DNA of 64,000 bases from Zeugodacus cucurbitae (GCF_028554725.1 NC_071667.1:32941501-33005500); one strand, 5' to 3'. Positions 42,440 to 54,275 are shown, numbered from the stretch's first letter. Numbers and translations: made by a program. Notes: generated by a model from the letters alone, not told the origin.

Positions 42440-43265
42440 GGACTTTGGTTTTTTAAATGTGCATAATAAATTTATAAAATGTGAATTTAAGAAAGTGTCT
42501 CTCGCTAGTTTTCTTTCATACAAAATAATATGCATTTCTTGGAATATCACTAAGAAGTATAACTTCATCCGCGCGTAAGGACTCCCCCCATTTTTTTTTT
42601 GTCGTGCTTCAGTTTTTTGTGCGTTGCTTATTAAAAACTGCAAACTTTTTTGTTGTTTTATGTATGCTGACGCAAGTGTGTCATTCGTTGTGGAACATTC
42701 CCTGCAAGAACAATGTCAACCTTTTGACTGTTCATACGACAATTAGAATTAAAAAAATTTTTAGCATGAAAAATTGAAATATTATATCCCTTTTTAATAT
42801 AGTCAAAATTTGCTTTTGGAAAAAAGTGATTATTATTTCTTGTCCATGCATATACACACTAATTATTGTTTTGTTGATCATTTGACCTTCAGCTGTTTCT
42901 TACAAGGGTTTATCACATGGATGACAGCGTCTTCGGCTGCTCGATCTGCCACTCGTGTAAATCACATACAAAACACACAAAACGAGAGTGCAAAGAACAA
43001 CAAAGTATTAAAGAACTCAATATTCAGAGAGTTGCTAAAATTTGAGAATGTCATTTATTTAAACCGATTTTTTTGTGTTGTCGTTCTGCTTAACCCGAAT
43101 CACCCTACGAAAATTTTTTGTGGAATTTTGAAAAGATTTTTTTTTTGCGGTATCCTTTTGGGTAAACTAAAAAAACTGCAGCATTAGATTTTATGTCCTG
43201 GACCCAGGGTCCTTGAAATGTCCTGTTGCCATATGGCAACGCTAGGTACCATAGGCCACTAGTTT
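42440..43265. other. Unassigned sequence
   Basis: No recognisable coding region. It contains the reverse complement (agaagtataacttcat, 42553) of the motif at 40080 and 42090, and a short palindrome gttgccatatggcaac at 43226-43241. Confidence 0.3.
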
Positions 43266-44060
43266 ACATATATGGGGCATTCTCTGGAAAAAAAGCCACT
43301 TGAAAAAAAAGTTCTTTATTTTCTTTGGCAATTATATGTATATCTTATAGTACATGTAAAACCTAAAATAAAACATATGGTTTTAGGTCTGTGTAACGCG
43401 GGGTTGCCATATTATAAGGGGCCAAAGTTTTTTGTAAAAAAATGTTCGAACCGCCATAACTTTAAAACTAATGAACAGATTTTAAAACACCATGTGACTT
43501 TTTTGTACAGAATTTCTCAAACTTTGAAACTGTATATCGTAAAAATTTTTAAAATTAATATTTCATAGCAAAAAATGAAAAAATTTTTTTTTTGGAATTT
43601 TTAACAACTTATGCCCCCTTCGATTTTTTTCGAAAATATCTTAAAATGTTCCTTATTTCATCGCCTTTTTACCCCCCAAAGGGAATTTTGGGACAGCAAT
43701 ATTTGTATGAGCTACAAATAAAAAACCAACTCAGAACATGATGAAAAATCATTGATTTACGCACTATTATTATCAGAATTTAGCGTAACCCAGGATTAAC
43801 GACGTGAACGTAGCAGACATTTAATCCCTTTTTGTTTTTTTTTTATTTTTTAATATTTTTTTTAATTTTTTTTGTAATTTTCAAATTTTTAATTTTTTTT
43901 TGTTTGTTTTTTTTTTGTTTTTGCTTTTTTATAAATTATTATGTAGATTGGATTCAAGTACGTTTAGGTTTTACATGTACTATAAGATATATAATTGCCA
44001 AAGAAAATAAAGAACTTTTTTTTCAAGTGGCTTTTTTTCCAGAGAATCCCCCATATGTAG
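43266..44060. repeat. Large inverted repeat with ~95-base arms
   Basis: Arms at 43266-43364 and 43964-44060 are inverted copies (tctctggaaaaaaagccact / agtggctttttttccagaga). The ~600-base middle contains T-rich low-complexity sequence (43826-43935). It ends 70 bases from the 3' end of the piggyBac-like gene, so it could be a MITE or rearranged piggyBac-related DNA. No TTAA duplication was found. Confidence 0.6.
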
Positions 44061-44130
44061 AAAATCATTCCGCAACCCCCAAAAATCAAACTTCAAAACA
44101 AAAATTTTCAATTCACTTTATTATATATCA

Positions 44131-45195
44131 TTAAAAATTCCAAAATAATGAATTCATTTTATTAAATATCATTGAGATGATACAATATTTTATTGAAAAT
44201 CCTGGTTTTTCACATTTTTGTATGATATGCTTCGAAGCAAGGATGGAATTGCATACATCACCTGCACATCGCCTTTTATTTCCAATTGGAACCACAAGGT
44301 GATCAGTCCTGTCATAGCGCAGGACATTCGTTACGGATTCAGTTCGTTTATTTGAGGTTTTTTGGAACCTTTTCAGTTCGTCGCCGTAGGGCTTGCAGTA
44401 GTAAATGGCTACTTCTCTCTTAAAATCCTTAAATATTTTTTTTTCATTAGCGGATCTATAAAGAAGCCAGCTGTTTTGCAAGCTTGCATCAATAAGCCAA
44501 GTAAAGATGGAATACCACCATTTTTTTCCTCTAAAGCTTATGCGGTGGCCTGCAACATTGCAAAAAACTGCAAATCCTTCTTATGTGGAATAGGACAACT
44601 TTTTGGAATTCGGTTTTCTCGAATTGTACCGGTAGCCTGGAAACCTCTTTTTTTTAAATAAATCATCAATGGTATTCCAGTGAAAAGATTGTCAAAGTAA
44701 AAGGATAACGGAAGTTCTTGCACCTCTTCCGAAAATTCGTCAATCATACACAAGAGTGGAGCTGCGCAAGTGCCAAAGCGTTCTTCATATTTAGGATTCA
44801 CCCTCGGATTCTTACCTTGGTATATTTCAAAATTGATCGTATATCCTCTAGGAGTGCAAAGAGACCAAGCTTTGTATCCGAAACGAATTGGCTTTCCTTT
44901 TATGAACTGTTTACATCCATGGCGACCGAAATATGCAATCATACTTTCATCATATTAGAGATTTTGTTCTGGGTGAAAGTTTTCAGTCATTTTAGCCTTT
45001 ATATGGTCAGTCAGTGGGCGTAGTTTCCAAAGAGTGTCAAACCTATCAGAACTAGCAGACGGTTCGTGCAATGCGGACTCGAAGTGCAGCATATAGTTGA
45101 TTTCCTCAAAGCGGTTCCTTCGCATAGCATTGAAGACCATAACGTTTTGAATGTCATCATCGCAGCTCCACATGTCTCGAAAGGCTCCTGTCAAA
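44131..45195 (-). pseudogene. PiggyBac-like transposase, broken
   Basis: The minus strand encodes successive blocks of a DDE_Tnp_1_7 transposase: RRNRFEEINYMLHF and DRFDTLWKLRPL (45100-45020), ESMIAYFGRHGCKQFIKGKP, YKAWSLCTPRGYTI, LSFYFDNLFTGIPLM and GTIRENRIPKSCP, then a shifted C-terminal part with KWWYSIFTWLIDASLQNSW. The first catalytic Asp (YDESM) and second (YFDN) are visible. An in-frame TAA immediately precedes YDESM near 44956. A frame change follows at 44535. The N-terminus is cut by a DINE-like copy at 45192. Confidence 0.8.
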
Positions 45196-46495
45196 GTTGC
45201 TAAAGAGAGTATTATCGTTTTGTTCACATAACGGTTGTTTGTGTCAGCAAGAAATAAAAGAGTCAGATACGGGGTTATATATATATAAATGATCAGGATG
45301 ACGTGTGGAATTGAAATTCCGATGTTTGTCCGTCCGTATGTCCGAGCAATCGATAACTTGAGTAAAAATTGAGATATCTTAATGAAACTTGGAACATATG
45401 TTCCTTGGGACTGTGAGAGGGTTGCCACGCCCACAAAATGGCGAAAACCAAAAACACCAAAAGTGTCATAACTAAGCCATAAATAAAGTTATAACAGTAA
45501 AATTTGGAATAAAGGATCGCACTAGGAAGGGGCATATTTGGATGTAATGGGAAATTTGGAATTGGGCGTGGCCCGCCCCCAAATCGGTTATTTGTATATA
45601 TCTCGCAAACCAATGAAGCTATATAAACCAAACTTTCTGCAGTCGATTCTCTTACTCCCACCACACACCATGAAAATAGTTGAAATCGGATAATAAGCAC
45701 GCCCACTTCCCATACAAAGGTTAGGTTGAAAATTACTAAAAGTGAGTTAACCACTAACTAAAAACGTCATAAATACTAAATTTTACAGAAGAAATAGCAG
45801 AAGGAAGCTGCACTCAGATTTGGCATCGCCCACTTATGGGTCCAAAACCATATCTCAGGAACTACTCGACAGATTTCAATGAAATTCGGTACATAATATT
45901 TTCTTGACACCCTGATAACACGGACAAAAAATGGGAAAAATCGGTTCACAACCACGACAACTTTCATTATAACTCAATTTTGAATTCCATCTTATTCCTT
46001 CACTTTATAATATATGTATACATAAGGAACCAATGAAGATAGCGGAATAAAACTTTACACAAATAGTGTATATCATCTCTGGCTTCATTTGTGAAAAAAT
46101 TTTCGAAAACGGACTATAACAAAGCCCCAGATTCGAACATGTTGAATTCAACGCCTAAGGGTAAATTTTAACCGAAAATATGGGTAAATCTCTTAGATAA
46201 TTTAATGTAATTCAGAAATTTTTTTTTTCTAATAGTGTTCTGTTCGAAAAATTATTTATTTAAATATACCTAATTATAGGTTTTTCAAAAATACAGTGGG
46301 CTTTATTCAACATATATGTATTGGTTAATATGTGAGATATCTTAGCAAAATTAAGTCTTGGATATAATGCACCTTGCTGGTGACAATGAATGAAAACGGC
46401 TCAGGAATTACCTTAGCCTTCATATACTATATATGACGATTTTCGTTATTCTATTAAACTTTATGCCGAATTTATGGGTAAATTTTGTAAATTTA
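45192..46495 (+). repeat. DINE-1-like element inside tandem unit 1
   Basis: Starts with the degenerate 5' stem (caaagttgctaaagagagtat) inside the piggyBac-like gene, and includes the GTCY tract (gtttgtccgtccgtatgtcc near 45325-45345) and the whole core up to tatgggtaaattttgt. The 3' subterminal repeat and hairpin are absent. The left edge of the tandem duplication (45336) lies in its microsatellite. Confidence 0.8.
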
Positions 46496-46680
46496 AGTGA
46501 ATTTGGAAACGAATATACATCACCGAAGCGAGGAGCATTGATGGCAGTCTTTGCGTGAGGTCTAAAACGATTCCGCTGTTGAGATCTTAAATTAAGATAA
46601 GATAATCTGCTATTGCATTCGTAGAAGTTAGACTTATGAGGCCCGCAACAGTTTGCACATTTTATTGCTGATTCTTCTTT

Positions 46681-47457
46681 TCAATCAGTAGTTTTGTGGT
46701 TTCCCGCACATGTTGAACAGTATGCCTTTACTGCACAGCGGCTGTATCCGTAACCAAACATTTGCAAGTTGTAGCATTGTGTAAACTGATTTCTATATCG
46801 TTTCTGGTGTTCCCATTTTACTCTCACGCAATTTATAACAGCGTGGTTTTTTCTGATGATATTCAGAGTTATAGATTTGTTGATAAAATATACCACATAT
46901 AAAATAAATATGGAGTAAATGAGTCTCTTTCTCTTAACTAGCTTGACATTCAGGCATTATAGTCTCATTGTAATGCGTTCGTTTTCAAGTACTGTGGTGT
47001 CCATGACATCGAGATCGAGGAACGGTGCTTTGAACGGCTTGTCGTTTTTATTGGCATATGAAAAGTATTCAAATTTTTTGGCATAAATTGACAGGCCGCT
47101 TCATAGTCTGATTTTTCCTCGCAGTGGAGTTTTATTCCAATTGAGAGTTTTTTAATAGAGTACTTAGTATAATTTATTTCTTTGCAAATGTTGTGTCCTT
47201 GATCCACTGTGCACTTAAGAACGGTAATAGGTAGGACATATGTTATTTTTGATAATTTGTTCACATTCATCATCACAATTATTAGCATTATCTGTGTTGT
47301 CGAGAGTTTGCAGAGGAGAAAAGAAGTTTTGGTCTGCGACTATGCGCTGTCCAGTATCAGTTTTTAGTATTTTCTTATGCACACGCGGCGACATAACGGT
47401 GCCGCTTACATTCTTTCGTCTCTTAATTCTGTTTTGTTTATTTTTGTACTTTTTCAC
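46681..47457 (-). pseudogene. Jockey-type ORF1 (Gag-like) relic, unit 1
   Basis: Three frames on the minus strand join into an ORF1-like protein: an N-terminal basic part (KKYKNKQNRIKRRKNVSG), a middle part (IKLHCEEKSDYEAACQFM, LNTFHMPIKTTS), and a zinc-knuckle region RNQFTQCYNLQMFGYGYSRC...YCSTC. There the usual Cys and His positions are partly replaced by Leu and Tyr. The protein would bind element RNA. It is broken by frameshifts near 47215 and 46930. No ORF2 follows. Confidence 0.6.
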
Positions 47458-47676
47458 TAATTAACTTCTTTGTCACTTTTGCGATAATGCGTAAAGGGTA
47501 AAGGTACGTGCGTAAAGCTCGAGTACTCACACCTGACAATAAAGTTTAAGACATGTGTAAATACTTTTGACACAAAAAAATGTGTGTAAATATTTTTGAC
47601 TATTGCGAGTCATAAGTTCATTTGCTTTGTTCTCCGTCATATACCCACCTATTCTCACCAAACTAACTTCGTTCGC

Positions 47677-48276
47677 TTAGGGTCAACCCACACCGGAGCA
47701 GTCAAAAACGTTTTTCTACAACTGCCGATAGCTTCATATGGGCCAACCCACACCAAACAGGACGAAACCAAAAAGCATGTTCGATCCTATTCACCTATTC
47801 TCACCAAACTAACTTCGTTCGCTTAGGGTCAACCCACACCGGAGCAGTCAAAAACGTTTTTCTACAACTGCCGATAGCTTCATATGGGCCAACCCACACC
47901 AAACAGGACGAAACCAAAAAGCATGTTCGATCCTTGACTTGTTCGAAGAGATGTTGTCTAGCTTCTTATGTATGTTCATACAGCCAACCCACACCAAATG
48001 TGAGAAATTTGTCTGAAACCGTTTTCGTTGTCGAACAATATATGCTGAGCTATAGCGCAACCCACACCGAATCAAACAGGACAAGCAAACCTAGACAAGA
48101 CTTAAATACCTGTTTCGTTGCTTATCGCTGCACCGTTGTTTTTCAAAGACAAAATCATGCATCAAGGATCGAACATGCCTTTTGGTTTCATCTTGTTCGG
48201 TGTGGGTTGGCCCACATGAAGCTATGGTCAGTTGTAGAAAGACGTTTTTGACTGATCCGGTGTGGGTTGACCCTAA
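47677..48276. mobile_element. Noncoding element with ~115-base inverted repeats and CAACCCACACC motifs
   Basis: Ends are ttagggtcaacccacaccgg (47677) and its inverse ccggtgtgggttgaccctaa (48257-48276). Similarity continues inward through gtcaaaaacgtttttctac and gggccaacccacacc. The left arm is tandemly duplicated (~146-base period, 47677 and 47823). The 11-mer caacccacacc occurs at least six times in direct orientation, plus inverted copies. No convincing TSD was found. Class unknown. Confidence 0.75.
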
Positions 48277-48563
48277 GAATGAAAAGTTCACAAATAATCA
48301 AGCGGTGTACTCTGATTAGCGGTGCTTTTGGGTAGGTATAAATACACTTAGTTTTATTAGGATAACACTTAATCTTCAAATTAACGTTCTTGACACTGTA
48401 TTTTACACAGTTAAAATTTGTACATATCTTAATTATTTATTAAATTTATCACTGTACGTTTTTTCCAATATTCACAAAGCATCAGAGGATAAGTTCAAAA
48501 TTTCATCGATATGTCCATATTTTCTCAATGTATGACTTTTACCGACAAAAAGCTCAGTGTCAT
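48277..48563. other. Unassigned spacer in tandem unit 1
   Basis: AT-rich sequence ending at the duplication junction (ctcagtgtcat|gtatgtccgagc). No coding features. Confidence 0.4.
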
Positions 48564-50035
48564 GTATGTCCGAGCAATCGATAACTTGAGTAAAAATTGA
48601 GATATCTTAATGAAATTTGGAACACATGTTCCTTGGGACTGTGAGAGGGTTGCCACGCCCACAAAATGGCGAAAACCAAAAACACCTAAAGTGTCATAAC
48701 TAAGCCATAAATAAAGTTATAACAGTAAAATTTGGAATAAAGGATCGCACTAGGAAGGGGCAAATTTGGATATAATGGGAAATTTGGAATTGGGCGTGGC
48801 CCGCCCCCAAATCGGTTATTTGTATATATCTCGCAAACCAATGAAGCTATATAAACCAAACTTTTTGCAGTCGATTCTTTTACTCCCACCACACACCATG
48901 AAAATAGTTGAAATCGGATAATAAGCACGCCCACTTCCCATACAAAGGTTAGGTTGAAAATTACTAAAACTGAGTTAACTCACTAACTAAAAACGTCAGA
49001 AATACTAAATTTTACAGAAGAAATAGCAGAAGGAAGCTGCACTCAGATTTGGATCGCCCACTTATGGGTCCAAAACCATATCTCAGGAACTACTCGACAG
49101 ATTTCAATGAAATTCGGTACATAATATTTTCTTGACACCCTGATAACACGGACAAAAATGGGAAAAATCGGTTCACAACCACGACAACTTTCATTATAAC
49201 TCTATTTTGAATTCCATCTTATTCCTTCACTTTATAATATATGTATACATAAGGAACCAATGAAGATAGCGGAATAAAAATTTTCGAAAACGGACTATAA
49301 CAAAGCCCCAGATTCGAACATGTTGAATTCAACGCCTAAGGGTAAATTTTAACCGAAAATATGGGTAAATCTCTTAGATAATTTAATGTAATTCAGAAAT
49401 TGCTTTTTTCTAATAGTGTTCTGTTCGAAAAATTATTTATTTAAATATACCTAATTATGTATGTATGTATGTGATTGGCGTTGCAACCGTTTAGCCGGTT
49501 ATAGCCGAATCGACGATAGTGCGCCACCTCTCTCTCTCCTTCGCAGTTCGGCGCCAGTTGGAGATCCCAAGTTTAACCAGGTCGCTCTCCACCTGGTCCC
49601 TCCAACGGAGTGGAGGCCTTCCCCTTCCTCGGCTTCCTCCGGCGGGTACTGCATCGAACACTTTCAGTGCTGGAGTGTTTTCGTCCATTCGGACAACATG
49701 ACCTAGCCAGCGTAGCCGCTGTCTTTTTATTCGGTGAACTATGTCAATGTCGTCGTATAACTCGTACAGCTCATCGTTCCATCGTCTGCGGTACCTAATT
49801 ATAGGTTTTTCAAAAATACAGTGGGCTTTATTCAACATATATGTATTGGTTAATATGTGAGATATCTTAGCAAAATTAAGTCTTGGATATAATGCACCTT
49901 GCTGGTGACAATGAATGAAAACGGCTCAGGAATTACCTTAGCCCTCATATACTATATATGACGATTTTCGTTATTCTATTAAACTTTATGCCGAATTTAT
50001 GGGTAAATTTTGTAAATTTAAGTGAATTTGGAAAC
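48564..50035 (+). repeat. DINE-1-like element in unit 2, interrupted by an RTE fragment
   Basis: Same core as 45336-46495 and begins at the duplication junction. It is split by the RTE insertion at 49459-49791 and continues from 49803. Confidence 0.8.
49459..49791 (-). mobile_element. 5'-truncated RTE insertion with 11-bp target-site duplication (unit 2)
   Basis: 333-base fragment of the RTE 3' end with its CATA tail (gtatgtatgtatgtgattgg on +). It is flanked by tacctaattat on both sides (49448-49458 and 49792-49802). Unit 1 shows the unoccupied site. The minus strand still reads WNDELYELYDDIDIV through RWRDQVESDL, but it is only the C-terminal tail. Confidence 0.93.
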
Positions 50036-50205
50036 GAATATATATCACCGAAGCGAGGAGCATTGATGGCAGTCTTTGCGTGAGGTCTAAAACGATTCCG
50101 CTGTTGAGATCTTAAATTAAGATAAGATAATCTGCTATTGCATTCGTAGAAGTTAGACTTATCAGGCCCGCAACAGTTTGCACATTTTATTGCTGAATCT
50201 TCTTT

Positions 50206-50955
50206 TCAATCAGTAGTTTTGTGGTTTCCCGCACATGTTGAACAGTATGCCTTTACTGCACAGCGGCTGTATCCGTAACCAAACATTTGCAAGTTGTAGC
50301 ATTGTGTAAACTGATTTCTATATCGTTTCTGGTGTTCCCATTTTACTCTCACGCAATTTATAACAGCGTGGTTTTTTCTGATAATATTCAGAGTTATAGA
50401 TTTGTTGATAAAATATACCACATATAAAATAAATATGGAGTAAATGAGTCTCTTTCTCTTAACTAGCTTGACATTCAGGCATTATAGTCTCATTGTAATG
50501 CGTTCGTTTTTAGGTACTGTGGTGTCCATGACATCGAGATCGAGGAACGGTGCTTTGAACGGCTTGTCGTTTTTATTGGCATATGAAAAGTATTCAAATT
50601 TTTTCGCATAAATTGACAGGCCGCTTCATAGTCTGATTTTTCCTCGCAGTGGAGTTTTATTCCAATTGAGAGTTTTTTAATAGAGTTTTTGTGTCCTTGA
50701 TCCACTGTGCACTTAAGAACGGTAATAGGTGGGACAAATGTTATTTTTGATAATTTGTTCACTTTCATCATCACAATTATTAGCATTATCTGTGTTGTCG
50801 AGAGTTTGCAGAGGAGAAAAGAAGTTTTGGTCTGCGACTATGCGCTGTCCAGTATCAGTTTTTAGTATTTTCTTATGCACACGCGGCGACATAACGGTGC
50901 CGCTTACATTCTTTCGTCTCTTAATTCTGTTTTGTTTATTTTTGTACTTTTTCAC
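50206..50955 (-). pseudogene. Jockey-type ORF1 relic, unit 2
   Basis: Duplicate of the relic at 46681-47457, with the same CYNLQMFGYGYSRC zinc-knuckle remnant and KKYKNKQNRIKRR N-terminus. An extra ~33-base deletion in the middle region fuses DQGHK to NSIKKL. It is broken. Confidence 0.6.
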
Positions 50956-51174
50956 TAATTAACTTCTTTGTCACTTTTGCGATAATGCGTAAAGGGTAAA
51001 GGTACGTGCGTAAAGCTCGAGTACTCACACCTGACAATAAAGTTTAAGACATGTGTAAATACTTTTGACACAAAAAAATGTGTGTAAATATTTTTGACTA
51101 TTGCGAGTCATAAGTTCATTTGCTTTGTTCTCCGTCATATACCCACCTATTCTCACCAAACTAACTTCGTTCGC

Positions 51175-51774
51175 TTAGGGTCAACCCACACCGGAGCAGT
51201 CAAAAACGTTTTTCTACAACTGCCGATAGCTTCATATGGGCCAACCCACACCAAACAGGACGAAACCAAAAAGCATGTTCGATCCTATTCACCTATTCTC
51301 ACCAAACTAACTTCGTTCGCTTAGGGTCAACCCACACCGGAGCAGTCAAAAACGTTTTTCTACAACTGCCGATAGCTTCATATGGGCCAACCCACACCAA
51401 ACAGGACGAAACCAAAAAGCATGTTCGATCCTTGACTTGTTCGAAGAGATGTTGTCGAGCTTCTTATGTATGTTCATACAGCCAACCCACACCAAATGTG
51501 AGAAATTTGTCTGAAACCGTTTTCGTTGTCGAACAATATATGCTGAGCTATAGCGCAACCCACACCGAATCAAACAGGACAAGCAAACCTAGACAAGACT
51601 TAAATACCTGTTTCGTTGCTTATCGCTGCACCGTTGTTTTTCAAAGACAAAATCATGCATCAAGGATCGAACATGCCTTTTGGTTTCATCTTGTTCGGTG
51701 TGGGTTGGCCCACATGAAGCTATGGTCAGTTGTAGAAAGACGTTTTTGACTGATCCGGTGTGGGTTGACCCTAA
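51175..51774. mobile_element. CAACCCACACC inverted-repeat element, unit 2 copy
   Basis: Duplicate of 47677-48276, offset by 3498 bases, with only one or two base differences (for example tcgagcttc for tctagcttc). It arose by the segmental duplication rather than an independent insertion, because the flanks match too. Confidence 0.8.
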
Positions 51775-52061
51775 GAATGAAAAGTTCACAAATAAGCAAG
51801 CGGTGTACTCTGATTAGCGGTGCTTTTGGGTAGGTATAAATACACTTAGTTTTATTAGGATAACACTTAATCTTCAAATTAACGTTCTTGACACTGTATT
51901 TTACACAGTTAAAATTTGTACATATCTTAATTATTTATTAAATTTATCACTGTACGTTTTTTCCAATATTCACAAAGCATCAGAGGATAAGTTCAAAATT
52001 TCATCGATATGTCCATATTTTCTCAATGTATGACTTTTACCGACAAAAAGCTCAGTGTCAT

Positions 52062-53333
52062 GTATGTCCGAGCAATCGATAACTTGAGTAAAAATTGAGA
52101 TATCTTAATGAAATTTGGAACACATGTTCCTTGGGACTGTGAGAGGGTTGCCACGCCCACAAAATGGCGAAAACCAAAAACACCTAAAGTGTCATAACTA
52201 AGCCATAAATAAAGTTATAACAGTAAAATTTGGAATAAAGGATCGCACTAGGAAGGGGCATATTTGGATGTAATGGGAAATTTGGAATTGGGCGTGGCCC
52301 GCCCCCAAATCGGTTATTTGTATATATCTCGCAAACCAATGAAGCTATATAAACCAAACTTTCTGCAGTCGATTCTCTTACTCCCACCACACACCATGAA
52401 AATAGTTGAAATCGGATAATAAGCACGCCCACTTCCCATACAAAGGTTAGGTTGAAAATTACTAAAAGTGAGTTAACCACTAACTAAAAACGTCAGAAAT
52501 ACTAAATTTTACAGAAGAAATAGCAGAAGGAAGCTGCACTCAGATTTGGCATCGCCCACTTATGGGTCCAAAACCATATCTCAGGAACTACTCGACAGAT
52601 TTCAATGAAATTCGGTACATAATATTTTCTTGACACCCTGATAACACGGACAAAAAATGGGAAAAATCGGTTCACAACCACGACAACTTTCATTATAACT
52701 CAATTTTGAATTCCATCTTATTCCTTCACTTTATAATATATGTATACATAAGGAACCAATGAAGATAGCGGAATAAAACTTTACACAAATAGTGTATATC
52801 ATCTCTGGCTTCATTTGTGAAAAAATTTTCGAAAACGGACTATAACAAAGCCCCAGATTCGAACATGTTGAATTCAACGCCTAAGGGTAAATTTTAACCG
52901 AAAATATGGGTAAATCTCTTAGATAATTTAATGTAATTCAGAAATTGCTTTTTTCTAATAGTGTTCTGTTCGAAAAATTATTTATTTAAATATACCTAAT
53001 TATGTATGTATGTATGTGATTGGCGTTGCAACCGTTTAGCCGGTTATAGCCGAATCGACGATAGTGCGCCACCTCTCTCTCTCCTTCGCAGTTCGGCGCC
53101 AGTTGGAGATCCCAAGTGTAACCAGGTCGCTCTCCACCTGGTCCCTCCAACGGAGTGGAGGCCTTCCCCTTCCTCGGCTTCCTCCGGCGGGTACTGCATC
53201 GAACACTTTCAGGGCTGGAGTGTTTTCGTCCATTCGGACAACATGACCTAGCCAGCGTAGCCGCTGTCTTTTTATTCGCTGAACTATGTCAATGTCGTCG
53301 TATAACTCGTACAGCTCATCGTTCCATCGTCTG
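52062..53333. repeat. Tandem duplication unit 3 (partial)
   Basis: Repeats the DINE-like part and the RTE insertion of unit 2, then stops inside the RTE fragment at 53333, where LTR-element integrase sequence begins. The first ~760 bases match unit 1 better than unit 2 (for example ggcatatttggatgtaatgg and the undeleted actttacacaaatagtg). Confidence 0.88.
53004..53333 (-). mobile_element. 5'-truncated RTE insertion (unit 3), cut at the array edge
   Basis: Same insertion as in unit 2, with the left TSD tacctaattat at 52993-53003. The right TSD is missing because the sequence switches to LTR-element DNA. It retains the family-consensus bases that the unit 2 copy has lost (for example ttcagggctgg). 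Confidence 0.88.
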
Positions 53334-53760
53334 TAAAGCTTTAAAACCTAGTTCATTATCTGCAACCAATTTCTTTATATTTCCTACTATTGCTAAATAC
53401 TGCGTTAGGGCTAATTTAAATTCTATCCAAGATCTATTTTTAATTTTAGTTGCCTGCGCAAAATTTCGAGAATTTGTCGATAGACGTTAAAAATAGTGTT
53501 TTCTGTAAACTATAAAAAACATCTACGTGAATAATTTCTCCAGGTTTCTCAGGAGTTTCAGTTATTTTATATTCTTGTTTGATTGGGTGCCTGTCATATT
53601 TTTCCTTGTTACAAATATCGCAGTTATTTATATATTGGGTTATTCGTATTCTTAGTTGGGGGTGATAGATTATTGTTTTCAATTCAGCAAAGTTTTCATT
53701 TATTCCTCTGTGATTATTTCGTTTGTGTTCTTTTTCAATTTTTCTGTTAACTGATTTTCA
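53334..53760 (-). pseudogene. Integrase fragment (zinc domain and start of the core)
   Basis: The minus strand reads YHPQLRIRITQYINNCDICN, the CxxC half of the HHCC zinc domain, then PGEIIHVDVFY and FLTSIDKFSKF. The first catalytic Asp region of the DDE core follows. Stops and a shift occur after SKFC. The sequence ends at the junction with the RTE fragment, so the remaining core and C-terminal domain are lost. Confidence 0.75.
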
Positions 53761-54275
53761 TCTGCGATATCTTCTAGTAGCTTTTTACATCTAATGATTT
53801 TGAATTGCCTATTTTCGTTAAAATATTTCTTGACTGTTTCGTTGAAAATATTAAATAAAATTCCTCTGTAATTAATATGACATTAGTCTTATTAGGATTA
53901 AAATGGTTTTTTATTATGATGATAAGTGTTTATTCGTTTTTTATTTTTAGTGATCCCGATACAGTTTTATTAAAAATTATTTGCCGTCGATAGAAATTTA
54001 TTGGGTAATTAGTTTCTAAAATGATATTTTCATTTTGAGTCATCTCGGCAGTTTCATCCATTTCAGTATTTTGGGTTTCTTCATTAATATTTATTTCAAC
54101 TCTTGATAAGGCATCTGCATTACCATTTAAAACTTAATGCACCATTAACTTAAAACTCCGTTTTTATATTTTATTTCATAATCATATTCTTGTAAACGAA
54201 GTCTCCATCGGACCAATTTAGAATTCGGCTCTTTAATAGAAAATAGCCACGTTAAGGGTCTATGATCCGTTTCTA

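Larger units (their letters stand above)
45336..48563. repeat. Tandem duplication unit 1 (3228 bp)
   Basis: This segment is repeated almost identically at 48564-52061 and partly at 52062-53333. It contains most of a DINE-like element, a jockey-type ORF1 relic and the CAACCCACACC element. It lacks the RTE insertion found in units 2 and 3; the empty site tacctaattatagg is at 46266-46280. Confidence 0.9.
48564..52061. repeat. Tandem duplication unit 2 (3498 bp)
   Basis: Near-identical copy of unit 1. It differs by an RTE insertion at 49459-49791, a ~45-base deletion near 49277 and a ~33-base deletion near 50686, and scattered substitutions. High identity means either recent duplication or assembled haplotypes. 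Confidence 0.9.

Noticed and set aside
45293..45754. 153-codon frame and its equivalents at 48686 and 52184
   Set aside because: Translations of the DINE-like core. The frame differs or breaks among copies.
47596..47826. Short frames rich in 'GSTHTG' and 'PTHTKQDETK'
   Set aside because: They come from the CAACCCACACC motif array and occur on both strands.
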